A DNA stretch of 64,000 nucleotides. Origin: Fictibacillus sp. BK138 (GTDB lineage: Bacteria > Bacillota > Bacilli > Bacillales > Fictibacillaceae). Location: assembly GCF_004216955.1 (NCBI RefSeq), contig NZ_SGXL01000001.1, forward strand, positions 3,044,061-3,108,060, read 5' to 3'. Shown piece after piece: positions 45,937 through 53,733 of this stretch; position 1 is the first letter of the stretch, and the number at the start of each line of letters is the position of its first letter. The notes under the pieces were generated by a model, which had not been told where the DNA came from, searched no databases, and saw only the letters and a program-made list of their open reading frames with translations. Made by a program: the position numbers and the translations under genes.

Positions 45937-46926
45937 ATGAAAGTATTAATCATTGGCGGAACACGTTTTTTAGGCAGGCACTTGGCGGAATCTTTTTTAA
46001 GAAACAACCATGAGGTCACTTTGTTTCATAGAGGAAAAACTGCTGCTCCTGGCTTATTTCAAGGAGTAGCAGAAATTATCGGTGACCGTGAACAAGATCT
46101 TTCTCCTTTAGAAAAAAGAAGCTGGGACGCAGTAATAGATACTTGCGGGTATTTTCCAAAACACGTAAGAAAGTCAGCTGAAGCACTTCGAGAAAATGTT
46201 TCTTCTTATCTATTTGTGTCATCCGTATCCGTATATGAAGATCAATCTGTTCGTTATTTAACTGAAGAAGCTAGAACGGCTGTACTTAAAGACCCGGACA
46301 CAACTGAAATCGGTGAGAATTATGGTGCTTTGAAAGCTGCTTGTGAAAAAGAAGTTCAAAAGGTGTTTGGTGAACAGGCATTGATCATTCGCCCCGGATT
46401 AATTGTTGGCCCCCATGACTATACCGACCGCTTTACCTATTGGCCTCATAGGGGTGCACAAGGCGGAGAAATACTTGTACCAGAGATGAAAGATCCAACC
46501 ATCCGATTTATAGATGCAAGGGATTTAGCGGATTGGATCGTACGTATGGCAGAAAATCAGGAGAATGGTGTATATCAAGCTGTTGGCGGAAGTTATAATT
46601 TCAATGACTTTGTACAACAATGTATCGCGAATCAAAACGCTGCTGCCATTGTATCTGTTCCAGAATCTTTTCTAGTAGAAGAAAAAGTCAGAGAATGGGT
46701 CGATATGCCGCTTTGGATCTCAAGTGAGGAATATCGAGGTCTTGATTATGCGGATGACACGAAGGCCATAAATAAAGGACTCGTTTTTCGTTCGATGGAA
46801 GAAACCATTCAGGATACTGCTGCCTGGTCACGTTCAAGAAATTTAGACCAGGACGACTGGAAAGCAGGATTACATCCTGATAAAGAAGCAGACTTATTGC
46901 AGAAGTGGAAACAAAAAGTTAAATAA
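45937..46926 (+). CDS. NAD-dependent epimerase/dehydratase (extended SDR)
   Basis: A 329-residue Rossmann-fold protein. The N-terminal VLIIGGTRFLGRHLAESFL holds the TGxxGxxG-type nucleotide loop as GGTRFLG, VSSVSVYED supplies the active-site serine region, and YGALKAACE the YxxxK pair. This variant group resembles isoflavone-reductase or RNA-binding CSP41-like SDRs seen as nucleoside-diphosphate-sugar epimerases. It follows the MFS gene by 13 bp, with GGCGGTG as ribosome binding site, and ends the operon at a terminator. Confidence 0.87.
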   Translation: MKVLIIGGTRFLGRHLAESFLRNNHEVTLFHRGKTAAPGLFQGVAEIIGDREQDLSPLEKRSWDAVIDTCGYFPKHVRKSAEALRENVSSYLFVSSVSVYEDQSVRYLTEEARTAVLKDPDTTEIGENYGALKAACEKEVQKVFGEQALIIRPGLIVGPHDYTDRFTYWPHRGAQGGEILVPEMKDPTIRFIDARDLADWIVRMAENQENGVYQAVGGSYNFNDFVQQCIANQNAAAIVSVPESFLVEEKVREWVDMPLWISSEEYRGLDYADDTKAINKGLVFRSMEETIQDTAAWSRSRNLDQDDWKAGLHPDKEADLLQKWKQKVK

Positions 46927-46931
46927 AAAAT

Positions 46932-46978
46932 AAGCTGGCATATCAGGATATCTTTCCTAAATGAGCCGGCTTTTTTTA
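46932..46978 (+). terminator. Terminator of the HTH-MFS-epimerase operon
   Basis: AAGCTGGC and GCCGGCTT pair across a ~24-base loop and are followed by seven Ts. Confidence 0.7.
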
Positions 46979-47018
46979 AAAGAAGTAAAAAATACATGAA
47001 TGCCCATGGCACTTGTCC

Positions 47019-47048
47019 ATACCATTTATCCCTTATGGTCATATAGTA
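47019..47048 (+). promoter_or_regulatory. Sporulation-type -10 box for the candidate small RNA
   Basis: CATATAGTA (47040-47048) fits the sigma-K -10 form CATANNNTA and the sigma-E form CATACANT at 6 of 8 positions. ATACC (47019-47023) stands about 16-18 bp upstream as a possible -35. No sigma-A promoter with normal spacing was found. Confidence 0.4.
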
Positions 47049-47054
47049 GGATTG

Positions 47055-47172
47055 TGAGATACAAATCTCTCCTGCTGGCAAGAGGTCAGCAGAGCAATTC
47101 CCTACCCCCATTTCTTCATCATGCGTTCGGTTTTCTTTCCATAATCCTCTTCAGAGGGTTATGGCTTTTTTA
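47055..47172 (+). ncRNA. Candidate small RNA
   Basis: Beginning about seven bases after the CATATAGTA box are hairpin 1 (GAGAT/ATCTC, loop ACAA, 47056-47069), hairpin 2 (CTGCTG/CAGCAG, loop of nine, 47072-47092), a C/U-rich single-stranded stretch with CCCUACCCCCAUUUCUUC, and a terminator (12-bp stem CCATAATCCTCT/AGAGGGTTATGG, 47139-47164) with six Ts. The T run points to the plus strand only, so this is not the end of the opposite gene. The preceding operon already has its own terminator. I recognise no known RNA family. Confidence 0.55.
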
Positions 47173-47797
47173 TTGAAAAGGTTGAACGCGTTTCGTTAAA
47201 TTGTAGGTATTTATTTAAATGAGCGGGAAGCTCTCCCTTTTGAAATACATACTGAATATCTGATAAAGGAATCTCCAAACGTGCCAGAGGCGGATACAGT
47301 GGTAGAATTTCCTTTGGTTCATAAGATTGATGATAGCTATTAATCGCCTCATTTGTTTCCTTTTCAACTGAAATTCGATAGGCATGAATTTCTTGAATCT
47401 GCTGAACCATCATTAAGTACTCTGCCTTCAGTCGCTCTAATTGATCAATTTTTTTCTCCATACTGCCTTTCGCAGCATCAAGCTCACGATCTCGGGATGT
47501 GTATACCGTTTTTATGTATTCTGAAAGCCTATCATCTCTATTTTCTTTTAACTCATCTAGATGTTCCATAGAGGCACGTTCTTTCTCCATGGCTCTCAGA
47601 TAACTGTTTTTTGCTTCCGTTAAGTGTTCCATCGTAACTTTAGTATTTCTAGCACCATACTCATTCAATAGTTCTTCATATTCAGCAGACGCCCATTCTT
47701 TTTGTTTATTTAGCTGCTGCCACTTCTCTTGTGCTCGATTTATATCCGCATCGTATTCTTTTTTCATTTGTTTAAAATGATTTAATTCAGGATACAT
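47159..47797 (-). CDS. Coiled-coil protein of unknown function
   Basis: A 212-residue hydrophilic protein. About residues 1-160 are predicted by eye to be one long helical coiled coil (FKQMKKEYDADINRAQEKWQQLNKQKEWA, LERLKAEYLMMVQQIQEIHAYRISVEKE), followed by a ~50-residue C-terminal part with PLYPPLARLEIPLSDIQYVFQKGELPAHL. No signal peptide or enzymatic motif. AAGGGAG precedes the ATG. I do not recognise a family. The 3' end overlaps the opposite-strand small-RNA terminator. Confidence 0.75.
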   Translation of the reverse strand: MYPELNHFKQMKKEYDADINRAQEKWQQLNKQKEWASAEYEELLNEYGARNTKVTMEHLTEAKNSYLRAMEKERASMEHLDELKENRDDRLSEYIKTVYTSRDRELDAAKGSMEKKIDQLERLKAEYLMMVQQIQEIHAYRISVEKETNEAINSYHQSYEPKEILPLYPPLARLEIPLSDIQYVFQKGELPAHLNKYLQFNETRSTFSIKKP

Positions 47798-47885
47798 AAC
47801 AATCTCCCTTCGTCTTTCACCATTAATAGTATTCGGGAAGGAATTAGGTTTAACGTCTCGAATGAAAAAAAAGGGTCTTTTTGTA

Positions 47886-48087
47886 AGTTGTTGATTCCCG
47901 CTACAGGATGCTCGCTTTCCGCGGGGCGTGCGGTGAGCCTCCTAGCGCCTTGCGCTGTTAGGAGTATCAATGGAGTGTGTGCTCCTGCGTCTACAAGCAA
48001 TTCCTAACGAAGTGGACTTCCTCGTCGCATGCCTTACGAGAAGAGTATTCAGGAAGTTGGCACGCACCTTTCACTCCAATCAACTTG
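47886..48087 (-). repeat. Interspersed palindromic repeat, copy 5, with a ~95-bp replaced segment
   Basis: The two ends and the GCGTGCGGTGAGCCTCC arm, with apical stem AGCGC/GCGCT, are intact on the plus-strand left side. After TTAGGAGT the expected TCTCACCTGTCCCG arm is replaced by ~95 bp of unrelated sequence (about 47966-48060) that itself contains a hairpin-like ACGAGAAG/CTTCCTCGT pair. Most of the 335-bp gap upstream of the phosphatase gene is this element. Confidence 0.8.
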
Positions 48088-48132
48088 CAATGAAGTAAGG
48101 AAAAAAACTTCTAAATAAGTGAGGAAATATAT

Positions 48133-48672
48133 ATGAAAATTATAGCTGTTAGACATTGTAAAGCAAGTGGTCAAGAACATGATGCTCCCTTAACGGAAGA
48201 AGGGTTCCAACAAGCAGAGGAGCTTGCACGTTTTCTTAAGGGTCATCGATTCGATTGTGTCATATCAAGCCCTTTTAAAAGAGCTGTAGATACAATAAAA
48301 TCTTACGCTGAATTAACTCATACCGAAATTAAAACAGACGAGCGGCTAGCCGAGCGCATTCTTTCAACACAAACAGATCCTGATTGGGATTGGAGGTTTC
48401 ATTTAGAACGTACATATAAGGAAGAACATTTAACGTTTCCTGGTGGAGAGTCTACATTTGAGGCAAAACAGAGAGTTCGTTCTCTCATAAAAGAATTAAA
48501 GGAAGCTGGCCATCAATCTGTTCTGCTTGTAACGCATGGAAACTTAATGAGCTTATTGATCAATCTATACGATCCGTCATTTGGATTTAAAGAATGGGAG
48601 CTATTACGAAACCCAGATGTTTTCATGATTGATATGCAAAGTAATGATGTAACCAACTTGTGGGTCGTTTAA
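48133..48672 (+). CDS. Histidine phosphatase family protein
   Basis: A 179-residue cytosolic phosphatase of the phosphoglycerate-mutase-like fold. The phosphoacceptor motif is IAVRHCKASG (RHC instead of the commoner RHG), the second arginine is in ISSPFKRAVDT, and the distal histidine is in LLVTHGNLMSLL. Small-molecule phosphatase activity is expected; the substrate is unknown. TGAGGAA precedes the ATG. It stands alone between a repeat and the CAP-domain gene. Confidence 0.87.
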   Translation: MKIIAVRHCKASGQEHDAPLTEEGFQQAEELARFLKGHRFDCVISSPFKRAVDTIKSYAELTHTEIKTDERLAERILSTQTDPDWDWRFHLERTYKEEHLTFPGGESTFEAKQRVRSLIKELKEAGHQSVLLVTHGNLMSLLINLYDPSFGFKEWELLRNPDVFMIDMQSNDVTNLWVV

Positions 48673-48761
48673 ACTGGTAGTTACTTCCAGACCCCCAACC
48701 CTCCTACAAAAGTCCCGAAACATGTACACGTAAGATAATTTATTAGGAGGGGAAACATCTT

Positions 48762-49406
48762 ATGAAAAAATTAGTAGTAGCATCAGTATTAGGCGCTTCC
48801 CTATTCGGCGCAAACGCAGGAATCTCAGAAGCGGCATCTACATGCCCATTTGCTTCTTTAAATAATAATCAGCAGCAAGCTCAAGCTGCTCCAGCTCCAC
48901 AACAACAGCAGCAAGCTGCACCGGCTCCGGCTCCAGCTCCAGCTCCGGCTCCAGCTCCAGCACCTCAGCAAGAGCAGACAAAAGCTCCAGCTGCAGAAGC
49001 ACCAAAAGCTGAAACTAATGCAGAACTTACTGCAGATGAGCAGCAAATGCTTAATCTTGTAAACCAAGAACGTGAAAAGCAAGGTTTACCAGCATTAAAA
49101 GCTGATCCAGAATTAACAAAAGTAGCTCGTGTTAAAGCAAAAGACATGATCGACAACAACTATTTCGATCATAACTCACCAACTTATGGTTCTCCATTTG
49201 ATATGTTGAAGCAGTTTGGTGTGGAATATAAGACAGCTGGTGAAAACCTAGCAGGAAACTCTTCTGTAGAAGGTGCTCACACTAGCTTAATGAACTCTCA
49301 AGGTCACCGTGAAAACATCTTAAAATCTGACTACACAAACGTTGGTATCGGTGTAGTTGACGGTGGTCAATATGGTAAAATGTTCGTTCAATTATTCAAA
49401 GGGTAA
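48762..49406 (+). CDS. Secreted CAP/SCP-domain protein, YkwD-like
   Basis: A 214-residue exported protein: signal peptide (MKKLVVASVLGASLFGANAGISEA), a low-complexity Gln/Ala/Pro linker at about 30-85 (runs of AP), then a CAP domain with LNLVNQEREKQGLPALKADPELTKVARVKAKDMIDNNYFDHNSPTYGSPFDML, AGENLAGN and MNSQGHRENILKSDYTNVGIGVV, where the conserved histidines lie. Similar to B. subtilis YkwD and to spore-associated SCP proteins. GGAGGGG precedes the ATG; a strong hairpin follows. Confidence 0.93.
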   Translation: MKKLVVASVLGASLFGANAGISEAASTCPFASLNNNQQQAQAAPAPQQQQQAAPAPAPAPAPAPAPAPQQEQTKAPAAEAPKAETNAELTADEQQMLNLVNQEREKQGLPALKADPELTKVARVKAKDMIDNNYFDHNSPTYGSPFDMLKQFGVEYKTAGENLAGNSSVEGAHTSLMNSQGHRENILKSDYTNVGIGVVDGGQYGKMFVQLFKG

Positions 49407-49417
49407 TATACTCTGAA

Positions 49418-49452
49418 ACAAAAAGCTTTCCCGATTCGGGAAAGCTTTTTAT
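49418..49452. terminator. Terminator between the CAP gene and the sensor kinase
   Basis: AAAAGCTTTCCC and GGGAAAGCTTTT form a perfect 12-bp stem with T runs on both strands; the genes converge here. Confidence 0.93.
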
Positions 49453-50861
49453 TTTTGCTGATTCATAGGCAATGAAATGATAAATTTTGTTCCGATCCCT
49501 TTTTCGCTCTGCACATCAAGCTTGCCGTTATGATGTTTGATAATGTTATTGCTGACCATTAGCCCCAGTCCTGTTCCTTCATCCTTGGTCGTGAAGAATG
49601 GTTTTCCGATCTTTTTTAATACCGATTCTTCCATACCGCATCCGTAATCACATATTTGCACCTGAACATATTCTGAATCCGGGCACTTCTTTATTGTGAC
49701 ATCTACTTTATTCCCAACTGATGAAGCTTCAATCGCATTTTTGATAAAATTAATAAATACCTGCTTCAGTTGCATGGGATCACAAAATAAAAGCGGGATT
49801 CCATTCTCAAATTCAGTTGAAATTTCAATGTTTTTCATGATCGCCTGTGTGTTCAACAAATCAACAGTATCTTTAATAATCCCTTCAATACTAGCCTCTT
49901 CGAAGTTTTGGGTGTTACTTTTCGATAACACTAGAAACTCTTTTATAATATGTTCAATTCGATCAACTTCAGACAAAATAATGGATAAATATTGGTTGAA
50001 GTCATTCGTTTGGTTTTGGATCAGCTGAACAAATCCCTTTAAGGAAGTTAATGGATTGCGGATCTCATGTGCTACACCTGCAGCGAGTTCTCCTACAACA
50101 TTCAGCGTTTCTGCTTTCAAGAGCTTTTGTTCCGTTAATTTTTGATCTGTAATATCTTTAAGAATCGTTACATGCAAAAAATCAACCATATCTTTTTCAC
50201 AAGAGTATTCGATTTCTTTCAGGTATCCACCAGGCGTTCTATAACGAATTTCCCCTGAGATTTTTTTGCCGTGCATAACCTCTTCCCATTTTTTTTGGAT
50301 AACTTCTCTGCCATTTTTCATGAAAAAGGATTCAGCATTCTTTCCTATAAGCTCTTCCCTGGATAGTTCCAATAACTCACAAGCTCTTTCATTTACTTCT
50401 GCGATCTCCATATTTGAGCGGCATAAGATAATGGCCTCAAGTGCATGGTTAAACAACTGTTTAAATTTATTATCACGAATACTCTCCGACTGGTCATTTA
50501 AAGACACCATGTAAGAAGTACCGATCACTCTATTCTCCCCTGAAACAGGATACAGCGTCGTACGAATTGTATGAGCTGCTACTTCGATATCTGCTGTCTG
50601 CGTTTCTCCTGAGAAAGCTTTTTCAATTTGAGGTGTCCAGCTCGATACCAGTTCTTTAGAATGAAGTTCATAAAGCTTTGTACCAGGTGCTGGTTTATCG
50701 GACACTCCCAGAGCATCATACATCGCTCCAGAAGAATGAGTAAAAATATAATCACCTTTGTCCTCTCTTTTTAGTCCAAATAGATGGATGGGGCATCGTG
50801 AAAGTGTACTGTGAAAATCTGCAATACGTTTTATATCAATTTCTTCATATTGCTTGTTCAT
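49449..50861 (-). CDS. Orphan PAS sensor histidine kinase, sporulation-kinase-like
   Basis: A 470-residue soluble kinase without membrane helices. Two PAS-like regions (about 15-125 and 130-240) precede the HisKA box ELAAGVAHEIRNPLTSLKGFVQL with phosphorylated His265, then the HATPase with NFIKNAIEAS (N box), DYGCGM (G1) and GTGLGLMVSNNIIKHHNG (G2). No response regulator adjoins it, and the H-box sequence is of the B. subtilis KinA/KinE type, so it probably phosphorylates Spo0F. A Spo0A-box-like TTCGACA lies about 90 bp upstream. Converges on the CAP gene. Confidence 0.92.
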   Translation of the reverse strand: MNKQYEEIDIKRIADFHSTLSRCPIHLFGLKREDKGDYIFTHSSGAMYDALGVSDKPAPGTKLYELHSKELVSSWTPQIEKAFSGETQTADIEVAAHTIRTTLYPVSGENRVIGTSYMVSLNDQSESIRDNKFKQLFNHALEAIILCRSNMEIAEVNERACELLELSREELIGKNAESFFMKNGREVIQKKWEEVMHGKKISGEIRYRTPGGYLKEIEYSCEKDMVDFLHVTILKDITDQKLTEQKLLKAETLNVVGELAAGVAHEIRNPLTSLKGFVQLIQNQTNDFNQYLSIILSEVDRIEHIIKEFLVLSKSNTQNFEEASIEGIIKDTVDLLNTQAIMKNIEISTEFENGIPLLFCDPMQLKQVFINFIKNAIEASSVGNKVDVTIKKCPDSEYVQVQICDYGCGMEESVLKKIGKPFFTTKDEGTGLGLMVSNNIIKHHNGKLDVQSEKGIGTKFIISLPMNQQK

Positions 50862-50949
50862 TAAGCAGTCCCCTTCTCTTACATAATCTGATACGGGTAT
50901 TTAGTAAGATTAATATTCCTGACATTCAATAAGTTCCCTAATACCTTAA

Positions 50950-50956
50950 TTCGACA
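50950..50956 (-). promoter_or_regulatory. Possible Spo0A box upstream of the sensor kinase
   Basis: The minus strand reads TTTTTGTCGAAT, containing the 0A-box core TGTCGAA, about 90 bp upstream of the kinase start. A 7-base match arises by chance several times in 64 kb, so only the position makes it noteworthy. Confidence 0.35.
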
Positions 50957-51055
50957 AAAATAATATCTTCCCTATTGGTCAACTTTCCCATTTTTTCAGA
51001 AAAAGGAAACAGGTCTTTAGAATTACTTTTTATATTGAAACTTAATCGATTGAAA

Positions 51056-51090
51056 TAAAAAAACCTCTGCCCAAAATCGACAAAGGTTTC
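51056..51090 (-). terminator. Terminator of the ResA-like gene
   Basis: On the minus strand AAACCT and AGGTTT pair around an 18-base loop and seven Ts follow. Confidence 0.65.
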
Positions 51091-51095
51091 AAATA

Positions 51096-51653
51096 TCACT
51101 TTATTTCATTCGTTTTCTGTATTTCCTCTTCCATAAATTCATAGTTCATTGGTCCTATATGCATCTTCGTGATGGTTCCTTCTTCATCAATAAAATAGCT
51201 AGTAGGTATTGAAACCGCTCTAAACTGTTTTCCAGTCGTATTTTTTTCATCGAGTGGAATAGGAAATTCAAGTTCATATTCTTTTACAAAATCCCGTATT
51301 TTCTCTGGCTTTGTTTCAGAGTATTCTAAGTTAACTGCCAGGATCTCGACATCTTTTTGTTTATAATCCTTATAAAACTTCTGCATCTCAGGCATCTCTT
51401 CACGGCATGGCGGACACCATGTTGCCCAGAAATTTAATATTACTTTTTTTCCCCTATATTCTTTAAGTGAAATTTGCTTGCCATCAAGTGTATGAAGTGT
51501 AAAATCAGGCGCTTTACTTCCTGGTTTTAAACCGGTATTTTCTGTAGCTGGCGTCTGTTTGTTGGCCTCTTCGTTTTCTTGTTGTGATGTATATAATGCA
51601 AGACCAATTAAAACTGCAAATATAAGTGTGAGAATAACCGGTTTGAGCTTCAA
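51096..51653 (-). CDS. Thiol-disulfide oxidoreductase, ResA/TlpA-like
   Basis: A 185-residue extracytoplasmic thioredoxin-fold protein tethered by one N-terminal helix (about 5-22). The AhpC/TSA-Redoxin core starts at GSKAPDFTLHTLDGKQISLKEYRGKKVILNFWATWCPPCREEMPEM; the active site is WCPPC. A cis-proline lies in VSIPTSYFID. It should reduce disulfides on the outer membrane face, e.g. in cytochrome c or sporulation proteins. The start is TTG, with GAGGA six bases upstream. Unlike resA, no cytochrome biogenesis genes adjoin it. Confidence 0.9.
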   Translation of the reverse strand: MKLKPVILTLIFAVLIGLALYTSQQENEEANKQTPATENTGLKPGSKAPDFTLHTLDGKQISLKEYRGKKVILNFWATWCPPCREEMPEMQKFYKDYKQKDVEILAVNLEYSETKPEKIRDFVKEYELEFPIPLDEKNTTGKQFRAVSIPTSYFIDEEGTITKMHIGPMNYEFMEEEIQKTNEIK

Positions 51654-51791
51654 GTAAATTCCTCTTTTCCCTTCATTTTATCAACTTTTATCATATCAAA
51701 AACTGGCTCCAATTGTCTTTTGCAGCTGTTGCTTTATTAAACATTTGTTTAAAATTTATCCCACGATTGGTGTTTTTCCATCATTTATCAT

Positions 51792-51817
51792 TAAGTTTCC
51801 CCTTATCTTTCCGATAT
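51792..51817 (+). promoter_or_regulatory. Sigma-D-like promoter of motAB
   Basis: TAAG (51792-51795), a 14-bp spacer and TCCGATAT (51810-51817) match the sigma-D consensus TAAA/GCCGATAT at all but two positions. It lies about 65 bp upstream of the motA start. Confidence 0.7.
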
Positions 51818-51882
51818 AAAAGAATATCTAAGCATACACGAAATGAGCTACAGAAATAAAAGATAAAGTGGGGAAACATCTT

Positions 51883-52668
51883 ATGGATCGCTCGAGTTTA
51901 ATAGGGGTTATTCTTGGAATTATTGCAATCGGAGTCGGAATGGTATTAAAAGGTGTCAGTCCGGTTTCTTTACTCAACCCTGCAGCACTGTTAATAATTT
52001 TTGCTGGTACTGCTGCAGCCATTCTAATCGCATTTCCGATGAGTGAGATAAAAAAAATACCAGCATTGTTTAAAGTGCTTTTTCAAGAACAAAAACTCAT
52101 TGATATGAAGGACCTTGTAACGATCTTTATCGAATGGGCTACAATCGCGAGAAAAGAAGGTCTTCTTGCCCTTGAACCTAAAGCTGAAGAAGTTGATGAT
52201 CCATTTTTACAACAAGGAATTAAGATGATCGTTGACGGTCAGCCTCCTGAATTCATTAAAGATGTACTGTTAAAAGATCTAGAAACCATGGAAGAACGCC
52301 ATGCTTCTAACGCTACAATCTTCACGCAGGCAGGTACATACGCTCCTACTCTTGGTGTATTGGGTGCTGTTGTTGGACTTGTTGCCGCTTTAAGCAATAT
52401 GGCAGACATCGTTGCACTGGGCTCTGCGATTTCAGCAGCATTCATCGCAACTTTGTTCGGGATCTTTACCGGTTATGTCCTGTGGCATCCATTCGCCAAT
52501 AAATTAAAGCGTAAATCGAAAAAGGAAGTCATGATTAAAGAAATTATGATTGAAGGATTGCTTTCCATTCAAGATGGTACATCACCAAAAATTTTGGAAG
52601 AAAAGCTTTTAACATACATTCCGACTAGTGAACGCGACCAATACAAAGCGGGTGGTACAGTTGGCTAA
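51883..52668 (+). CDS. motA: Flagellar motor stator protein MotA
   Basis: Proton-channel stator subunit that generates torque against FliG. Its 261 residues have four membrane helices: two near the N-terminus (SLIGVILGIIAIGVGMVLKG; AALLIIFAGTAAAILIAFP) and two after a large cytoplasmic loop (GTYAPTLGVLGAVVGLVAALSNM and ISAAFIATLFGIFTGYVLWHPFANKLKRKSK). The sequence is close to B. subtilis MotA rather than the sodium-type MotP. A GTG at 51868 would add five residues, but ATG at 51883 matches the family start. motB overlaps its end by 8 bp. Confidence 0.96.
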   Translation: MDRSSLIGVILGIIAIGVGMVLKGVSPVSLLNPAALLIIFAGTAAAILIAFPMSEIKKIPALFKVLFQEQKLIDMKDLVTIFIEWATIARKEGLLALEPKAEEVDDPFLQQGIKMIVDGQPPEFIKDVLLKDLETMEERHASNATIFTQAGTYAPTLGVLGAVVGLVAALSNMADIVALGSAISAAFIATLFGIFTGYVLWHPFANKLKRKSKKEVMIKEIMIEGLLSIQDGTSPKILEEKLLTYIPTSERDQYKAGGTVG

Positions 52669-53434
52669 AAAGAAGAAACATCATGAAGATCATGTAGACG
52701 AGTCATGGCTCATACCCTATGCTGACATGCTTACATTGCTTTTAGCTCTTTTTATTGTCCTATTTGCCATGAGTGAGATCGATGCTCAAAAGTTTAAACA
52801 GATGGCAAGTGCATTCCGAAATGAATTTACAAGCGGTACAGGTGTAATGGAGGAACAGGCGCCGATCCCTACTCCAGATTCAACGCCTATTCCACAAACG
52901 CAAAAAGAAATCATCTCTAAGGAAGAAAAAGAACGTCTTGAAGAAGCAAAGAAAGAACTCGAAGCTCTAGAAGACTTGGAAAAAAGAATCAATGCATTCA
53001 TTCAGGCTAACAATCTTACAACAAGTCTCCAAACGCAGTTAACAGAGAACGGTCTATTGATCACCATTCTAGATAATGCCCTGTTTGATTCAGGAAGTGC
53101 AACCGTTAAACCCGGATCAAGAGAAATCGGCAAGAAGTTATCCGATCTCCTTGTTACGAACCCTCCGCGCAATATTGTAATTGCAGGACATACTGACAAT
53201 GTGCCTATCAGTACAGCTAGTTTCCAGTCTAACTGGGAGCTAAGCGCATTCCGTGGAATTAACTTTATGCGGGTTCTGCTTGAGAATCCTGCGTTAAAAC
53301 CAAATCAAGTAAGTGCAAGCGGCTATGGCGAGTACCGGCCGAAAGCTGATAATAAAACAGCAGATGGCAGAGCAAAGAACCGCCGTGTAGAAGTTTTGAT
53401 ACTTCCGAATGTAAGCTTGCAGGCAGTGAAGTAA
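52661..53434 (+). CDS. motB: Flagellar motor protein MotB
   Basis: Stator partner of MotA that anchors the motor to peptidoglycan. Its 257 residues begin with a Lys/His-rich cytoplasmic tail (AKKKKHHEDHVDESW), one helix (about 17-40) with the proton-binding aspartate in IPYADMLTLLLALFIVLFAMSE, a coiled-coil linker near 95-125 and the OmpA-like domain (AGHTDNVPI, SNWELSAFRGINFMR, GYGEYRP, NRRVEVLIL). The start is TTG at 52661, with GGGTGG five bases upstream, overlapping motA; a more upstream start would lack family similarity. Confidence 0.95.
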   Translation: MAKKKKHHEDHVDESWLIPYADMLTLLLALFIVLFAMSEIDAQKFKQMASAFRNEFTSGTGVMEEQAPIPTPDSTPIPQTQKEIISKEEKERLEEAKKELEALEDLEKRINAFIQANNLTTSLQTQLTENGLLITILDNALFDSGSATVKPGSREIGKKLSDLLVTNPPRNIVIAGHTDNVPISTASFQSNWELSAFRGINFMRVLLENPALKPNQVSASGYGEYRPKADNKTADGRAKNRRVEVLILPNVSLQAVK

Positions 53435-53461
53435 TACACAGTAGTTCTAGTGAGTCTGGGT

Positions 53462-53655
53462 TTCACTCGTAAAATTCAGGAACCGCTCGTAAATTTCGAA
53501 AACCGCTCATAAATCTTGATAAGCGCTCAAAAATCTTGATAAGCGCTCGTAAATCTTGATAAGCGCTCGTAAATCCCGAAAACCGCTCGTAAATCTTGAT
53601 AAGCGCTCGTAAATCCCGAGAACCGCTCGTAAATCTTGAAAACCGCTCGTATACA
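53462..53655. repeat. Tandem array of an exact 20-bp unit (family I, 10 units)
   Basis: Ten units of the form AACCGCTCGTAAATCTTGAT at exactly 20-bp steps (53461, 53481, 53501 ... 53641). ACCGCTC alternates with AGCGCTC, and CTTGA with CCCGA. It matches the array at 5.1 kb and lies directly after motB. Confidence 0.95.
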
Positions 53656-53708
53656 CGAAAAAGCTGGTGCGTGAAAGTGGATATTATCCACTCTCGACCA
53701 GCTTTTCT
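53656..53708. terminator. Terminator between motB and the M48 peptidase gene
   Basis: AAAAGCTGGT and ACCAGCTTTT form the stem, with an inner AGTGGA/TCCACT pair; it is in a convergent gap after the 20-bp array. Confidence 0.85.
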
Positions 53709-53733
53709 TATGATTTTCATCAACAGTCTTTAA

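Noticed and set aside
47001-47050. 16-codon frame MNAHGTCPYHLSLMVI before the candidate small RNA
   Set aside because: Too short, with a weak ribosome binding site; it ends at the -10 box of the RNA candidate.
53463-53723. 86-residue frame with a 20-residue repeating peptide on the minus strand
   Set aside because: It is the translation of the exact 20-bp array (60 bp = 20 codons) plus terminator sequence; composition and context do not support a protein.
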